In this document: positions 38,948-47,254 of the stretch, piece after piece | How positions within the stretch are numbered: position 1 is the stretch's first letter | Layout: each line of letters starts with the position of its first letter | Assembly: GCF_002240355.1 (NCBI RefSeq) | Contig: NZ_CP016353.1 | Location: forward strand, 682,001-746,000 | Origin: Prauserella marina | GTDB lineage: Bacteria > Actinomycetota > Actinomycetes > Mycobacteriales > Pseudonocardiaceae | Direction: 5' to 3' | DNA: 64,000 nt | Made by a program: the position numbers and the translations under genes | Notes under the pieces: model-generated | Databases searched by the model: none | The model's input: only the letters and a program-made list of their open reading frames with translations | What the model was told of the DNA's origin: nothing

Positions 38948-39811
38948 TACCCGGGCGCGGACCCGGGTGAGGGCAACCCCGGCCAGCACGATCACCATCC
39001 CGATGACGATTCGGCTGCCAAGCGGCTCGCCGAGGAACCCGACGCCCAGCGCGACCGACACCAGCGGTAGCAGGTAGCCGACCATCGACGCGGCGACGGC
39101 GCCGTCACTGGCGATCAGCCGGTAGTTCAGTACGAACGCGAATCCGGTCGAGAACACGCCGAGTATCGCCAGTGCGACGAAAGCGCCGCCGTCGGCGTGG
39201 ATGGGGGTGAGCCCGCCGACCGGAACGGCGAGCACGAGAAACCCGCTCGCGGTCAGCATCTGCGCCGCGGCCAGCGCGGTGGGGGAGGCGCCGCTGCCGG
39301 AAAGGTAGCGGCCTTCGTACACAATGGCGAAACCGTAGGCGGCCGCGGCGGCGAGTATGCCGAGCGCACCCCAACTGACCAGGCCGGATGCCTGCCACGG
39401 CGCGAAGATCAGTACGACTCCGGCCAGTCCCAGCGCCAGCCCCGCGGCCTTGGGAACGCTGAGCTGCCGCTCGATGCGCCACACGAACGCGACGGCGACC
39501 GCCCACAGCGGGGTCGTCGCGTTCAGCACGCCGGTGACGCTGGAGCTGACCGTCTGCTCGCCGATCGCGAACAACAGAAACGGCAGCGCGTTGTGGAACA
39601 TCGCGGCAACGCCGAGGTACAACCAGATCCGGCGGCCACGCGGCAAGGCGCGCCTGCCGAGCGCGCACAGCACCAGCAGAACGAGCGCCCCGAGGACCAG
39701 CCTGCCGAACACGATCTGGACCGGGGAGAACGCGCCGAGCGCGAGCTTGATCCAGAAGAAGCTCGAACCCCACATCAAGGCCAGCGCGGCAAGGCGCACC
39801 AGTGATCTCAT
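38915..39811 (-). CDS. EamA/DMT-family transporter
   Basis: A 298-residue protein with ten predicted membrane helices arranged as two EamA repeats (MWGSSFFWIKLALG at the start; AAYGFAIVYEGRYLSG opening the second half). Proteins of this kind export amino acids or other metabolites. ATG at 39811 is preferred to the upstream in-frame codons, which cross the divergent LysR promoter. The 90-base gap to the LysR-type gene suggests that LysR controls it. The substrate is not known. Confidence 0.88.
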   Translation of the reverse strand: MRSLVRLAALALMWGSSFFWIKLALGAFSPVQIVFGRLVLGALVLLVLCALGRRALPRGRRIWLYLGVAAMFHNALPFLLFAIGEQTVSSSVTGVLNATTPLWAVAVAFVWRIERQLSVPKAAGLALGLAGVVLIFAPWQASGLVSWGALGILAAAAAYGFAIVYEGRYLSGSGASPTALAAAQMLTASGFLVLAVPVGGLTPIHADGGAFVALAILGVFSTGFAFVLNYRLIASDGAVAASMVGYLLPLVSVALGVGFLGEPLGSRIVIGMVIVLAGVALTRVRARVLDEPPVRSPA

Positions 39812-39901
39812 CTCGCCCACCTGGCAAGGCTCTCGCCAGCAAACCGTAAGGACAAGCGACTTGTTCTGGAAGCGGCTTAAGGAAAACTGTAAGTTTGTGG
39901 G

Positions 39902-40798
39902 ATGTTGGACGTGCGACGCATGCAGGTGCTGCGTGCGGTGGTCACCAGCGGCTCCATCAGCGCCGCGGCCAGAAACCTCGGGTACACCCCTTCCGCCATC
40001 AGCCAGCAACTATCCACATTGGAACGTGAAGCGGGGACGGTGCTGCTGGAGCGCATCGGCAGGGGAGTGAGGCCGACCGCGGCAGGCGCACTGCTTTCCG
40101 AGCACGCCGAGGCGCTCAGTGATCAGCTCGCGAAGGCGGAGTCCGCGCTCGCCGACCTGAAGAACGGGGCTGAGGGCTCGCTCGCGGTCCGCTACTTCGC
40201 CACGGCGGGGGTTTCCCTGGTTCCGCCCGCGGTCGCCGTCCTGCGCAGGGAGTTTCCCCGGCTCAAGCTGGATCTGCGGCTCGTGGAACCGGAGGATCCG
40301 CTTCCCGAGGTCGAATCGGGTGACGCCGACGTCGCGATCGTGGTCTTTCCCAGGACGAGCCCGCCGGCGAAGGGCATCGAACTGGTGCATTTGCTCGACG
40401 ACCCCTATCGCGCGGTGCTGCCCAAGGGGCACGCGCTCGCCCGCAAACGCGTTGTCGACCTGAGTGATCTCGCCGACGAGCAGTGGATCGGTCACGACGG
40501 GCCGCAGAGCGGTCCCTGTAGTGAGATCTTGACGAGGGCCTGTGCCTCCGCCGGTTTCTCGCCGTCCTTCGTCGTGCACAGCGAGGATTACCAGACAGCG
40601 CAGGGTTTTGTCGCCGCGGGCCTCGGCATCTCGCTGATCCCCGAGTTGGGGCTCGGCTCGCCACATCCGGGAGTCGCCGTCCGCAAGGTAAGGCATCCGG
40701 CTCCGGTACGCGTCATCCACGCGGCGGTCGCCGCGCGCGCGAGGGACAACCCGGCCATGCGGACCCTGCTCGGCGCGCTCAAACCGGAAAACGGCTAG
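39902..40798 (+). CDS. LysR-family transcriptional regulator
   Basis: A 298-residue LysR protein: helix-turn-helix at 3-62 (MQVLRAVVTSGSISAAARNLG, SAISQQLSTLEREAG) and a periplasmic-binding-like effector domain from about 90. It is divergent from the EamA transporter. The short gap holds CTTA-N10-TAAG at 39876-39893, a possible LysR site just before its own ATG. Its stop overlaps that of the convergent pseudokinase by four bases. The effector is unknown. Confidence 0.9.
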   Translation: MLDVRRMQVLRAVVTSGSISAAARNLGYTPSAISQQLSTLEREAGTVLLERIGRGVRPTAAGALLSEHAEALSDQLAKAESALADLKNGAEGSLAVRYFATAGVSLVPPAVAVLRREFPRLKLDLRLVEPEDPLPEVESGDADVAIVVFPRTSPPAKGIELVHLLDDPYRAVLPKGHALARKRVVDLSDLADEQWIGHDGPQSGPCSEILTRACASAGFSPSFVVHSEDYQTAQGFVAAGLGISLIPELGLGSPHPGVAVRKVRHPAPVRVIHAAVAARARDNPAMRTLLGALKPENG

Positions 40799-41751
40799 AC
40801 GACAACGGCGACGCCGACGGCGACCACCACGAGGGCGGCCAGCACGACCAGCGCCCACCGCAGGGTTTTCGGTCGCGCCATCCGGCTCGCGGTACCCGGG
40901 GCCTGCGCGGCCCGAGGTTGCACCCTCGGCGGTCGAGGCATCACCGGGACCGTGGGCATCGCGGGGGCCGTCGGTGGCACGAAACCGGCCTGCTGCCCAC
41001 GAGTGATGGCCTTCAGCGCGATGATCGTGTCGTTCATCGTCGGCCGCAGTTCGGGATCGGCGCGCAAAAGTTTCAGCACCGCCCCGGTCAGTGTGCCGGA
41101 ACGATTGGGCACCGAGGGAGGGCCTGTTCCGTCGCTGCCGAAGGGCGGTGTTCCCTCCACCGCGGTGAACAGCGTGGCGCCAAGCGAGAACGCGTCGCTG
41201 GCAGGGCTGGCGGGCTCGCCGGCGGCCACCTCGGGGGCTTGAAAGGCGGGATCCGGTGTCGCGTCGGATATCCCGATGTCGGTGATCTTGACACCGCCGT
41301 CGTCGGCGAGCAGGACGTTGCGTGGCTCGACAACCCGGTGCGAAACCCCGATCTCGTGCGCGGCCGCGAGCGCCGAACCGAGCTGGACGCCCAGATAGGC
41401 GGCCTGCTCCGGCGTGAGCTGACCGTGCTCGCTGAGGAAGTCCGCCATGTTGCGCGAAGGCACGTACTCCATGACGAGCCACACGTCGTCGTTACCGCCG
41501 TCGTGGAAGACGTCGTATACGGCGATCGCGTTGGCGTGCACGACCCGCATCGCCTGCTGACCCTCGCGCAGCGTTGCCTCGCGCGCTTGATCCGCCCCGC
41601 CGGGGCCTGCCTGGACGAGTAGTCGTTTGGCGGCGACGGTTCTGTGCAGCATCGTGTCGAAGGCGAGCCAGACGATGCCTGCCCGCCCGCGACCGATTGG
41701 CTGGTCCAGCCGGTACCGCTCACCGACGAGAGCGCCTTCTGTGTCGTTCAC
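40795..41751 (-). CDS. Membrane-anchored Ser/Thr pseudokinase
   Basis: A 318-residue PknB-like protein: kinase fold about 10-265, Pro-rich linker, and one C-terminal membrane helix (about 297-318) with almost nothing outside. Gly loop GRGRAG, Lys42 and Glu63 are present. The catalytic loop reads HRVVEPRN instead of HRDxKPxN, so the catalytic Asp is Val140 and the following Lys is Glu142; DFG reads DIG. It should bind nucleotide but not transfer phosphate. It lies directly downstream of an intact kinase on the same strand, so it may modulate that kinase. Confidence 0.85.
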   Translation of the reverse strand: MNDTEGALVGERYRLDQPIGRGRAGIVWLAFDTMLHRTVAAKRLLVQAGPGGADQAREATLREGQQAMRVVHANAIAVYDVFHDGGNDDVWLVMEYVPSRNMADFLSEHGQLTPEQAAYLGVQLGSALAAAHEIGVSHRVVEPRNVLLADDGGVKITDIGISDATPDPAFQAPEVAAGEPASPASDAFSLGATLFTAVEGTPPFGSDGTGPPSVPNRSGTLTGAVLKLLRADPELRPTMNDTIIALKAITRGQQAGFVPPTAPAMPTVPVMPRPPRVQPRAAQAPGTASRMARPKTLRWALVVLAALVVVAVGVAVVV

Positions 41752-41803
41752 GCAGCCCCTTGTACCCCAATGCCGGTCAAACGAGTATCAACCCAGCCTC
41801 AGG

Positions 41804-43453
41804 TTACTGACTGGCCGAAGTCTCGCTGGGTGGCTCCGACGGCTCGGTCGTCGGCTGAGGCGGATCGTCCGTCGTCGGTTCCGGTTCCGGTTCGGTCGTC
41901 GGCACCTCGTCCGACGTCGGAGGCGGCGCCTCGGTCGATGGCTCGACGGGCGGGGGCTGGACCGGCGGCTCGTAGGTCGAGGATTCGACCACCTCGCTCG
42001 TCGGCTCCGGCTCCGTGGTCACCTGCGACGAGCTGGTTGTCGTCGTCGGCAGGTTCTGTGTGGTCGCCGCCGGCCGCTGCGGATCCTGCTCGGCGTCGCC
42101 GCCGCCGGAGCCGCCGAACACCCAGATCGCGAACGCCGCCATGCCGATGACGACGATGCTGCCCACGATGGCCGGGATCTTCCAGTTGCTCTTGGCCTCC
42201 GGCTCGTCGGCAGGCGGCTCGTCGTAGGCGGCGGCGCCGTACGCGTCGCGACCGCCCCTGTTGTCGTAGCCGCCTCTGTCGTCGTAACCGTCGTAGTTGT
42301 CGTAACCGTCGTCGGCAGGAACGGCGCGGGTGGCTTCGAACCCCCTCGTCGCGCCCGGCCCGGCCTGCGCGGCGTGATAGTTGTCGTAGTCCTGGTCGGG
42401 GTAGCCGTCCGCCGGTTCGTACCTGTCGTCGCGCGAAGTGCCGTAGTACCCGCCGTTCGCGCCGTCGCCAAGGGTGCCCGAGTGGCCTGCGGGCAGGTAG
42501 TCGTCACCGGCGCCCGCCGCGCCGAGTGCCGCTCCGGCCGCGGCAGCACCGAGCACCGCCGTGCCGGTGCCGCCGCCGACGGCGGGCTGCACCTGAGTGG
42601 TGCTGTCGGGGGAGCCGCCGAGCGGTGTCTCCCCCCTCGCGACCGCCGTCAGCAGTTCTTCGCATTCCTCGGACGTCGGCCGGTGCCGCGTGTCGGGGTG
42701 CAGCATGACCGCGAGCACGCTGGTCAGCGGCCCCGACTGCCGCGGAGGATTGATCTGGCCTGCCGCGACCGCGTGGAGCAGGCTCAACGTGTTTTCGCTC
42801 AGCCCGAACGGTGGCTGGCCCTCCGTCGCGGCGTACAGCGTCGAACCGAGCGAGAAGACGTCCGATTCGGGCCCGGGGTCGCCACCGATGGCCACCTCGG
42901 GTGCGAGATAGGCGGGGGTACCGGCGATCATGCCGGTCTTGGTGACGGTGACGTCGTCCTTGGCCCGGGAGATGCCGAAGTCGGTGATCTTCACGAGGCC
43001 ACTGCCCGCCAGCAGGATGTTGCCCGGCTTGATGTCGCGGTGGACGATGCCCACCGCATGAGCCTCCTTGAGCGCGGCGGCGACCTGCGCGCCGATCTTC
43101 GCGACCTCGGAGGGCGGCAGCGTCTTCCGTTTCTGGAGTTCCTGCGCGAGGCTTGTCGACGCCAGGTACTCCATGATCAGGCACGGCTGGCCGTTGTCGT
43201 CGGTGACGACGTCGAAAACCGTGATGGCGTTGGGATGGTGCAGCCGGGCCGCGATCCGGCCCTCGCGCATCGTGCGCTTGCGTGCGTCCTCAGCCTCGTT
43301 GTCTTCCAGCCCTGGTTGCAGCAAGAGCTGCTTGATCGCGACCGTGCGGTGCAGTATCTCGTCCTGCGCTTCCCACACGGCCCCCATGGCTCCGGTGCCG
43401 ATCCGCCTCTTGACGCGGTAGCGACCGGCAACCAGGCGACCCTCGTCGCTCAC
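41804..43453 (-). CDS. Ser/Thr protein kinase, receptor type
   Basis: A 549-residue PknB-type kinase with an intact catalytic core: Gly loop GTGAMG, Lys41, HRDIKPGN with Asp140, DFG at 158-160, and the GTPAYLAPE activation segment. A juxtamembrane stretch rich in Tyr, Asp and Gly (DNYDGYDDRGGYDNRGG) precedes one transmembrane helix near 425-445. The outside tail of about 100 residues is Thr/Ser/Pro/Glu-rich with no PASTA repeats. GTG at 43453 is chosen from AAGGAGG four bases upstream. It is the upstream partner of the pseudokinase. Confidence 0.92.
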   Translation of the reverse strand: MSDEGRLVAGRYRVKRRIGTGAMGAVWEAQDEILHRTVAIKQLLLQPGLEDNEAEDARKRTMREGRIAARLHHPNAITVFDVVTDDNGQPCLIMEYLASTSLAQELQKRKTLPPSEVAKIGAQVAAALKEAHAVGIVHRDIKPGNILLAGSGLVKITDFGISRAKDDVTVTKTGMIAGTPAYLAPEVAIGGDPGPESDVFSLGSTLYAATEGQPPFGLSENTLSLLHAVAAGQINPPRQSGPLTSVLAVMLHPDTRHRPTSEECEELLTAVARGETPLGGSPDSTTQVQPAVGGGTGTAVLGAAAAGAALGAAGAGDDYLPAGHSGTLGDGANGGYYGTSRDDRYEPADGYPDQDYDNYHAAQAGPGATRGFEATRAVPADDGYDNYDGYDDRGGYDNRGGRDAYGAAAYDEPPADEPEAKSNWKIPAIVGSIVVIGMAAFAIWVFGGSGGGDAEQDPQRPAATTQNLPTTTTSSSQVTTEPEPTSEVVESSTYEPPVQPPPVEPSTEAPPPTSDEVPTTEPEPEPTTDDPPQPTTEPSEPPSETSASQ

Positions 43454-43655
43454 GCGACCTCCTTCGGGCTCCTTCAGTGATTGCGACGCTGGGCCTGGAA
43501 GCGCGTCGCACGTGTGGAGCTTAGGCACATACCGGTGATCCTTGGTGCCGGCTTACCGAGACCGACTCGTGACAGGTTAGGCCGCTCACTCTTCGCACAC
43601 GGAGGCGGCACTGTTCGAGGCTGTCCCAGCGCCCATGTGGATGACGCCGCTCGCC

Positions 43656-44564
43656 CTACTTAGGTTGCACGCTCAGCAGCTTTGCTTCCTTGATTACGGT
43701 GTGCGGGCGACCATTCACGCTCAGTTGCTGAACGACGGTGAGCGGATTGCCGTCGATGGGGACGATCGTGATGACGGCGCGAACCGAACCGTCTGGTTTT
43801 TCGGTGAGCTCGTCGACCGTCACGGACGCCATCGAGCGCCACGCTTCGACGAGCTGATCGCGGTCGTCACCTGCCAGAGAGGGGGCCACCATGCTCAGCG
43901 CGCCGACGGGGTCGTGGTCGACGAGCGCGTAGAACTCGCGGACGACCCGCGTGTTGTCCTGTTCCGGTGCGGCTTCGCTCGTCGCGGGCAGCGTGTTCTC
44001 TGCGGCGACGGGTTCGATGGCGGCATCGGAGACGTCGTGGGCGCGGTGAGCCGTGTGGATCTCGCCCGCGCCGTGCGGGGTCGCGACGTCACCGGTCGCG
44101 CGACCGTCAGTGCCGGTGCCGCCGCTCACTGGTACCGCGCCACGGGTGGCCAGCGGCTTCCTGGAAAGTGCCTTCGAAGCGGGAACGGCGAAGCCAGCCA
44201 GCGCCGCGGCGCCGGTGATCTGCAAGGGAGCGTGAGCGGCGGCCTGCGAGGCGTGCTCGCCGTCGCCGGCGAGTGTCGCCGCCACGACGATCGCGGCGAC
44301 CAGGAACGCCGTCGCCAGTATCAGCGCGCCGAGCTTGGCTCGCCGTGCCAGCTTGTTCTCCGGTTCGGGCGGCGGCCCGAGCTGCCTGCGGCGCGACAAC
44401 GCGCTGGGCGGCGGGAGATACCTGCGCTGCTTGCCGACGACTTCGCGCGGTCGCTCGTCGTCGACAAGGGGCTCGGCCAACGCGTCGCGGAGGATGTCGT
44501 CGCTGAGGACGTCCTCCACTGTCGTCGTTGCCGGGCTGAATCCCGAATGGCGCCGGTCGTGCAC
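43656..44564 (-). CDS. Membrane-anchored protein with NTF2-like outer domain
   Basis: A 302-residue protein: basic cytoplasmic N-terminus, one membrane helix near 74-97 (LGALILATAFLVAAIVVAATL), a low-complexity Ala/Thr/Pro region, and a C-terminal domain of about 95 residues. That domain (NTRVVREFYALVDHDPVGALSMV) resembles the SnoaL/NTF2 fold. GTG at 44564 follows GAGGAC at good spacing and is preferred over the longer frame. No function is known. A 12-base perfect palindrome lies upstream. Confidence 0.72.
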   Translation of the reverse strand: MHDRRHSGFSPATTTVEDVLSDDILRDALAEPLVDDERPREVVGKQRRYLPPPSALSRRRQLGPPPEPENKLARRAKLGALILATAFLVAAIVVAATLAGDGEHASQAAAHAPLQITGAAALAGFAVPASKALSRKPLATRGAVPVSGGTGTDGRATGDVATPHGAGEIHTAHRAHDVSDAAIEPVAAENTLPATSEAAPEQDNTRVVREFYALVDHDPVGALSMVAPSLAGDDRDQLVEAWRSMASVTVDELTEKPDGSVRAVITIVPIDGNPLTVVQQLSVNGRPHTVIKEAKLLSVQPK

Positions 44565-44731
44565 TGTCGGTCCTCGTCTGTTTCGCCTCGTGGACTTGGA
44601 GTTCGGACCCCGAGCAACAGACAACCGTTTCGGGGGCTCCGCCACCACCCCCTGTCGGTGGACAGTCGTCGAAACACGACGAGCGGCCAACGGTGTCACC
44701 TGGTTAGAGCAACCTCGGACCGTTCGCCGCA

Positions 44732-44743
44732 CTGCACGTGCAG
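44732..44743. promoter_or_regulatory. Palindrome CTGCACGTGCAG
   Basis: A perfect 12-base palindrome 168 bases before the anchored-protein start at 44564. A near copy lies upstream of the next gene at 46211-46222. Confidence 0.45.
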
Positions 44744-44811
44744 CGGAATGTGCGAAAACAGCGTGCATCCGCAGGTGAAGCGCCTATTCGGGGGTGAGAT
44801 CGAACCTCGGT

Positions 44812-46116
44812 TCACTGCCCGTCTTCGGCGATCTTCGACCCGTCCCCGAAGATCAGTTTGCGGGTTTCCTGAGTCTTCGATCCGTCAAGATGGGTTACCT
44901 CGACGGAATTAACCGTGTATCCCTCGTTCTGGTCGATATAGACGTGCTTGACCTCGAAGTAGGCGATGTCCGCGTACTTGCTGCGCAAGCCATCTGTGCC
45001 TTCCGCGGCCAGTTCGCCCGTCGTCATCTCGTGGGCGGTCTCCGGGTCCTCGGTGACGGTGTTGAGGTAGTCCTGTGACCGCTGCCCGATGGTGTCCGCG
45101 TCGTGGGCCGGCAACAGGTACCGCTCCTTCGACTGGGTCATCGGAGCCTGCGTGACCTGCGGTTTCTGCGGCTTCGGCTGAGCGGGCGGGCCGGAATCCC
45201 CCGGCGGTCCCGGCTCGGCGGGCGGCGCCGACCCAGTCGGTCCGGTTCCCGGCCCCGAAGGGTCCGTGCCGGACTCCGACGGGGGAAAGGTGCCTTGCCA
45301 TGGCGATGTCGTGCGGAACGAGACCGTCGTGTCCTGGGCTGTCGAGTCCTCGCCCGGAGCGGGAGCTCCCCTGGTCGGGGACGAGTCGCGTGAGGTGGGT
45401 GCGCCTCCGTCGAGCGGGGCGTCGTCGGCGTAGTCCTCGTCGGGCAGCAGTGGAGCGTTGCCTCCGCGATCCGTCCAGCCCTCGATCGCCTGACGTTCCT
45501 CTGGAGGCTGGCTGACCAGCATCGTTCCGGCGACCAGCAGCGCGACGACGACCCCTCCTGATGACAACGTCGCGAACCACGCGGCCTTGCGCCAGCTCCG
45601 GGGCGGGGTGACCGACGCGGGCACGGAGCCGAGATCGAACTTGCCGAGACCGTCGGGAGGTGGCGCGACGTACACCCTCGCCTCGTCGTCGGCCGGGGTC
45701 ACCGTGCACGGCGTCGTGAGTGTGACCTTCTTCCTGCGCGACGGTTTCTCGTCGCGAGGCGGCCCCGCCTGCTCACCGGGACTGCCCCGCTCGGCGGGAC
45801 GGGGCAACACGGTCGGCGCGGTCAACGGCAGTTCGCCACGGGACGCCGCGAACTCGACATCCTGTGGTTTCGGTGAAGGGGCCTGCACGGGCAGGCCGGG
45901 AAGGGTGGGTGCCGTCGTGTCGAACGGATCGCTCCGAGGGACATGCCGCCTGCCGAAGGGCATCGCAGGGGCGGCCGCCCGCGATGCGGGGGAGTAGGCG
46001 ACCACGGCGGGAGTCCAGGTTTCCGCGCCCTGTGCCCGCCGGTGCCTGCCCTGGTTTGGTTGCCGGTATTGAGGAGTGGCGAAGCGGTACTCGGTGAAGT
46101 CGGCCCTGCCATTCAT
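44812..46116 (-). CDS. Large single-pass membrane protein, unknown
   Basis: A 434-residue protein. The first 180 residues are a Pro/Arg-rich cytoplasmic region ending in SRRKKVTLTTPCTV. One membrane helix lies near 197-217 (WFATLSSGGVVVALLVAGTML). A Gly/Pro/Ser/Asp-rich spacer follows, then a folded C-terminal domain of about 110 residues (ERYLLPAHDADTIGQRSQDYLN, HVYIDQNEGYTVNSVEVTHLDG). ATG at 46116 is chosen over an in-frame upstream start. Its layout parallels the neighbouring anchored protein at 43656-44564, so the two may work together. No family recognised. Confidence 0.7.
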   Translation of the reverse strand: MNGRADFTEYRFATPQYRQPNQGRHRRAQGAETWTPAVVAYSPASRAAAPAMPFGRRHVPRSDPFDTTAPTLPGLPVQAPSPKPQDVEFAASRGELPLTAPTVLPRPAERGSPGEQAGPPRDEKPSRRKKVTLTTPCTVTPADDEARVYVAPPPDGLGKFDLGSVPASVTPPRSWRKAAWFATLSSGGVVVALLVAGTMLVSQPPEERQAIEGWTDRGGNAPLLPDEDYADDAPLDGGAPTSRDSSPTRGAPAPGEDSTAQDTTVSFRTTSPWQGTFPPSESGTDPSGPGTGPTGSAPPAEPGPPGDSGPPAQPKPQKPQVTQAPMTQSKERYLLPAHDADTIGQRSQDYLNTVTEDPETAHEMTTGELAAEGTDGLRSKYADIAYFEVKHVYIDQNEGYTVNSVEVTHLDGSKTQETRKLIFGDGSKIAEDGQ

Positions 46117-46210
46117 GCCAGCTGGACTCCCCCGCGAGGTCCATCTGACGGCACCGGCACCCCTGTTAAACCGAATGGAGCAGCCGGATACTGAGCATCT
46201 GCACGGCACG

Positions 46211-46222
46211 CTGCACGTGCGG
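46211..46222. promoter_or_regulatory. Near-palindrome CTGCACGTGCGG
   Basis: It differs from the 44732 site at one base and lies 95 bases before the start at 46116, suggesting a shared regulator for the two anchored-protein genes. Confidence 0.4.
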
Positions 46223-46366
46223 CGCTTTCACGCGCGCGCGGGACACCGGCAGGATTGCTCACGCGGCACAGACTAGGAGTCTTTCGGCCCTGGTGGCGGA
46301 TCAGAGCCCGAAGCGGGCCCTGATATCACTCCTCTGGGCGCACCCATGTGCCGAGAAGCCGGTGTG

Positions 46367-46684
46367 CTAACGGCCGCCGGTGCGGTACTTCGACTGGGTC
46401 GACTGCAATGCCTTCACGGCCGTACCGCCACTGCCGACGGCCAGGATGATCGCCACGATGTCGAGCGCGGGACCTCCCGAGGTGAGCAGAAGCGCCAGCA
46501 GGGAAAGTGCCGTGGTGCCGCCCGCGACCGCGAACCGCGACCGGACGTACTGGGCGATGGGCGCACCACCGGCCCGCTTGTTCGCCGCGCTGCTGAGCAT
46601 GGCGAGGTAACCCGCGTGCCCCAGTGCCGCGAGCACACTGGCGATCGCGATCAAGAAGGCGACCAGGTGAATGATCGTGTCCAT
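46367..46684 (-). CDS. Small three-helix membrane protein
   Basis: A 105-residue hydrophobic protein with three membrane helices (about 2-30, 50-70, 73-92) and a basic C-terminus (STQSKYRTGGR). The ATG at 46684 has a weak purine-rich site upstream. It lies downstream of the chorismate mutase gene on the same strand, 72 bases away. No recognised domain or known role. Confidence 0.7.
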   Translation of the reverse strand: MDTIIHLVAFLIAIASVLAALGHAGYLAMLSSAANKRAGGAPIAQYVRSRFAVAGGTTALSLLALLLTSGGPALDIVAIILAVGSGGTAVKALQSTQSKYRTGGR

Positions 46685-46756
46685 GGTTCCAGTGTGCCCG
46701 CTGTGGGGGACGCGTGGCTCGGGGGAACACCCTGAGATTCCGCGACGCCCCGTGTT

Positions 46757-47035
46757 TCACCGGCCGAGCCGGCCCCTGCCCAGGTTGAGCAGCGCCATCG
46801 CGAGCTGACGGCCCTCAGGGCCCAGCTCCCGGTAGCGGGCGAGGACGTCCATCTCCCTGTTGTAGACGATGCGCGGCCCACCTGCCGCCATACGGGCGGC
46901 TCCGATGGTCTTGGACACCTCGGCCCTGCGTTTCACCAGTCGCAGAATCTCGGCGTCGAGCCAGTCGATCTCTTTGCGGAGTTCGTTGATGTCCTCGGCC
47001 GCGGTTTCGCCAGCGTCGTGGGTTTGCGCGTTCAT
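46757..47035 (-). CDS. Chorismate mutase (AroQ type)
   Basis: A 92-residue all-helical AroQ mutase that converts chorismate to prephenate for Phe and Tyr. It has the family helix INELRKEIDWLDAEILRLVKRRAEVSKTIG near 16-45, with the active-site Arg/Lys positions, and a short C-terminal helix. It matches M. tuberculosis Rv0948c in size and in its position divergent from uvrD1. ATG at 47035 follows GGAGG at five bases. The frame is open far upstream, but that part holds the leader terminator and overlaps pcrA, so it is not coding. Expression is probably controlled by attenuation. Confidence 0.93.
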   Translation of the reverse strand: MNAQTHDAGETAAEDINELRKEIDWLDAEILRLVKRRAEVSKTIGAARMAAGGPRIVYNREMDVLARYRELGPEGRQLAMALLNLGRGRLGR

Positions 47036-47081
47036 GTCGACCTCCGGTCGTTCCCGGCCCCGCAACCGGCCCTGGGCCGAC

Positions 47082-47112
47082 AAAAGCCCCGGGTCCGTGG
47101 ACTCCGGGGCTT
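47082..47112 (-). terminator. Attenuator terminator before chorismate mutase
   Basis: On the minus strand, arms AAGCCCCGG and CCGGGGCTT enclose GTCC/GGAC pairs and end in TTTT. It is a textbook intrinsic terminator, but it stands upstream of the gene, 47 bases before the ATG. Confidence 0.88.
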
Positions 47113-47133
47113 GCGGTGATGGCGGATGGGGCA

Positions 47134-47196
47134 CTACGCGATCACGGGAGCCGGAGTCCGGATCCCGTAGAAAAATCGAAACGCGTCGTACCGCAC
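47134..47196 (-). CDS. Phe/Tyr-rich leader peptide
   Basis: GTG at 47196 to TAG at 47134 encodes 20 residues containing RYDAFRFFYG: five aromatic residues within eight. No Shine-Dalgarno is visible, but CATACT (47204-47209, minus strand) lies seven bases before the GTG, so the message may be leaderless. Right after the aromatic codons come hairpin segments that can pair with each other or with the 5' arm of the terminator. This is the arrangement of ribosome-mediated attenuation. I recall a similar leader, csmL, ahead of chorismate mutase in Corynebacterium glutamicum. Confidence 0.78.
   Translation of the reverse strand: MRYDAFRFFYGIRTPAPVIA
47145..47167 (-). promoter_or_regulatory. Attenuator pause/anti-antiterminator hairpin
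   Basis: Minus strand CGGGA and TCCCG arms with inner CCGG/CCGG pairs. It sequesters GGACTCCGG (47151-47159), which can otherwise pair exactly with CCGGAGTCC in the terminator's 5' arm (47099-47107). Confidence 0.7.
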
Positions 47197-47254
47197 GGCA
47201 GCGAGTATGGCACATAGTCACTTCGTCAGAGGGTCCAGGTAGCGTGAAGTCACA

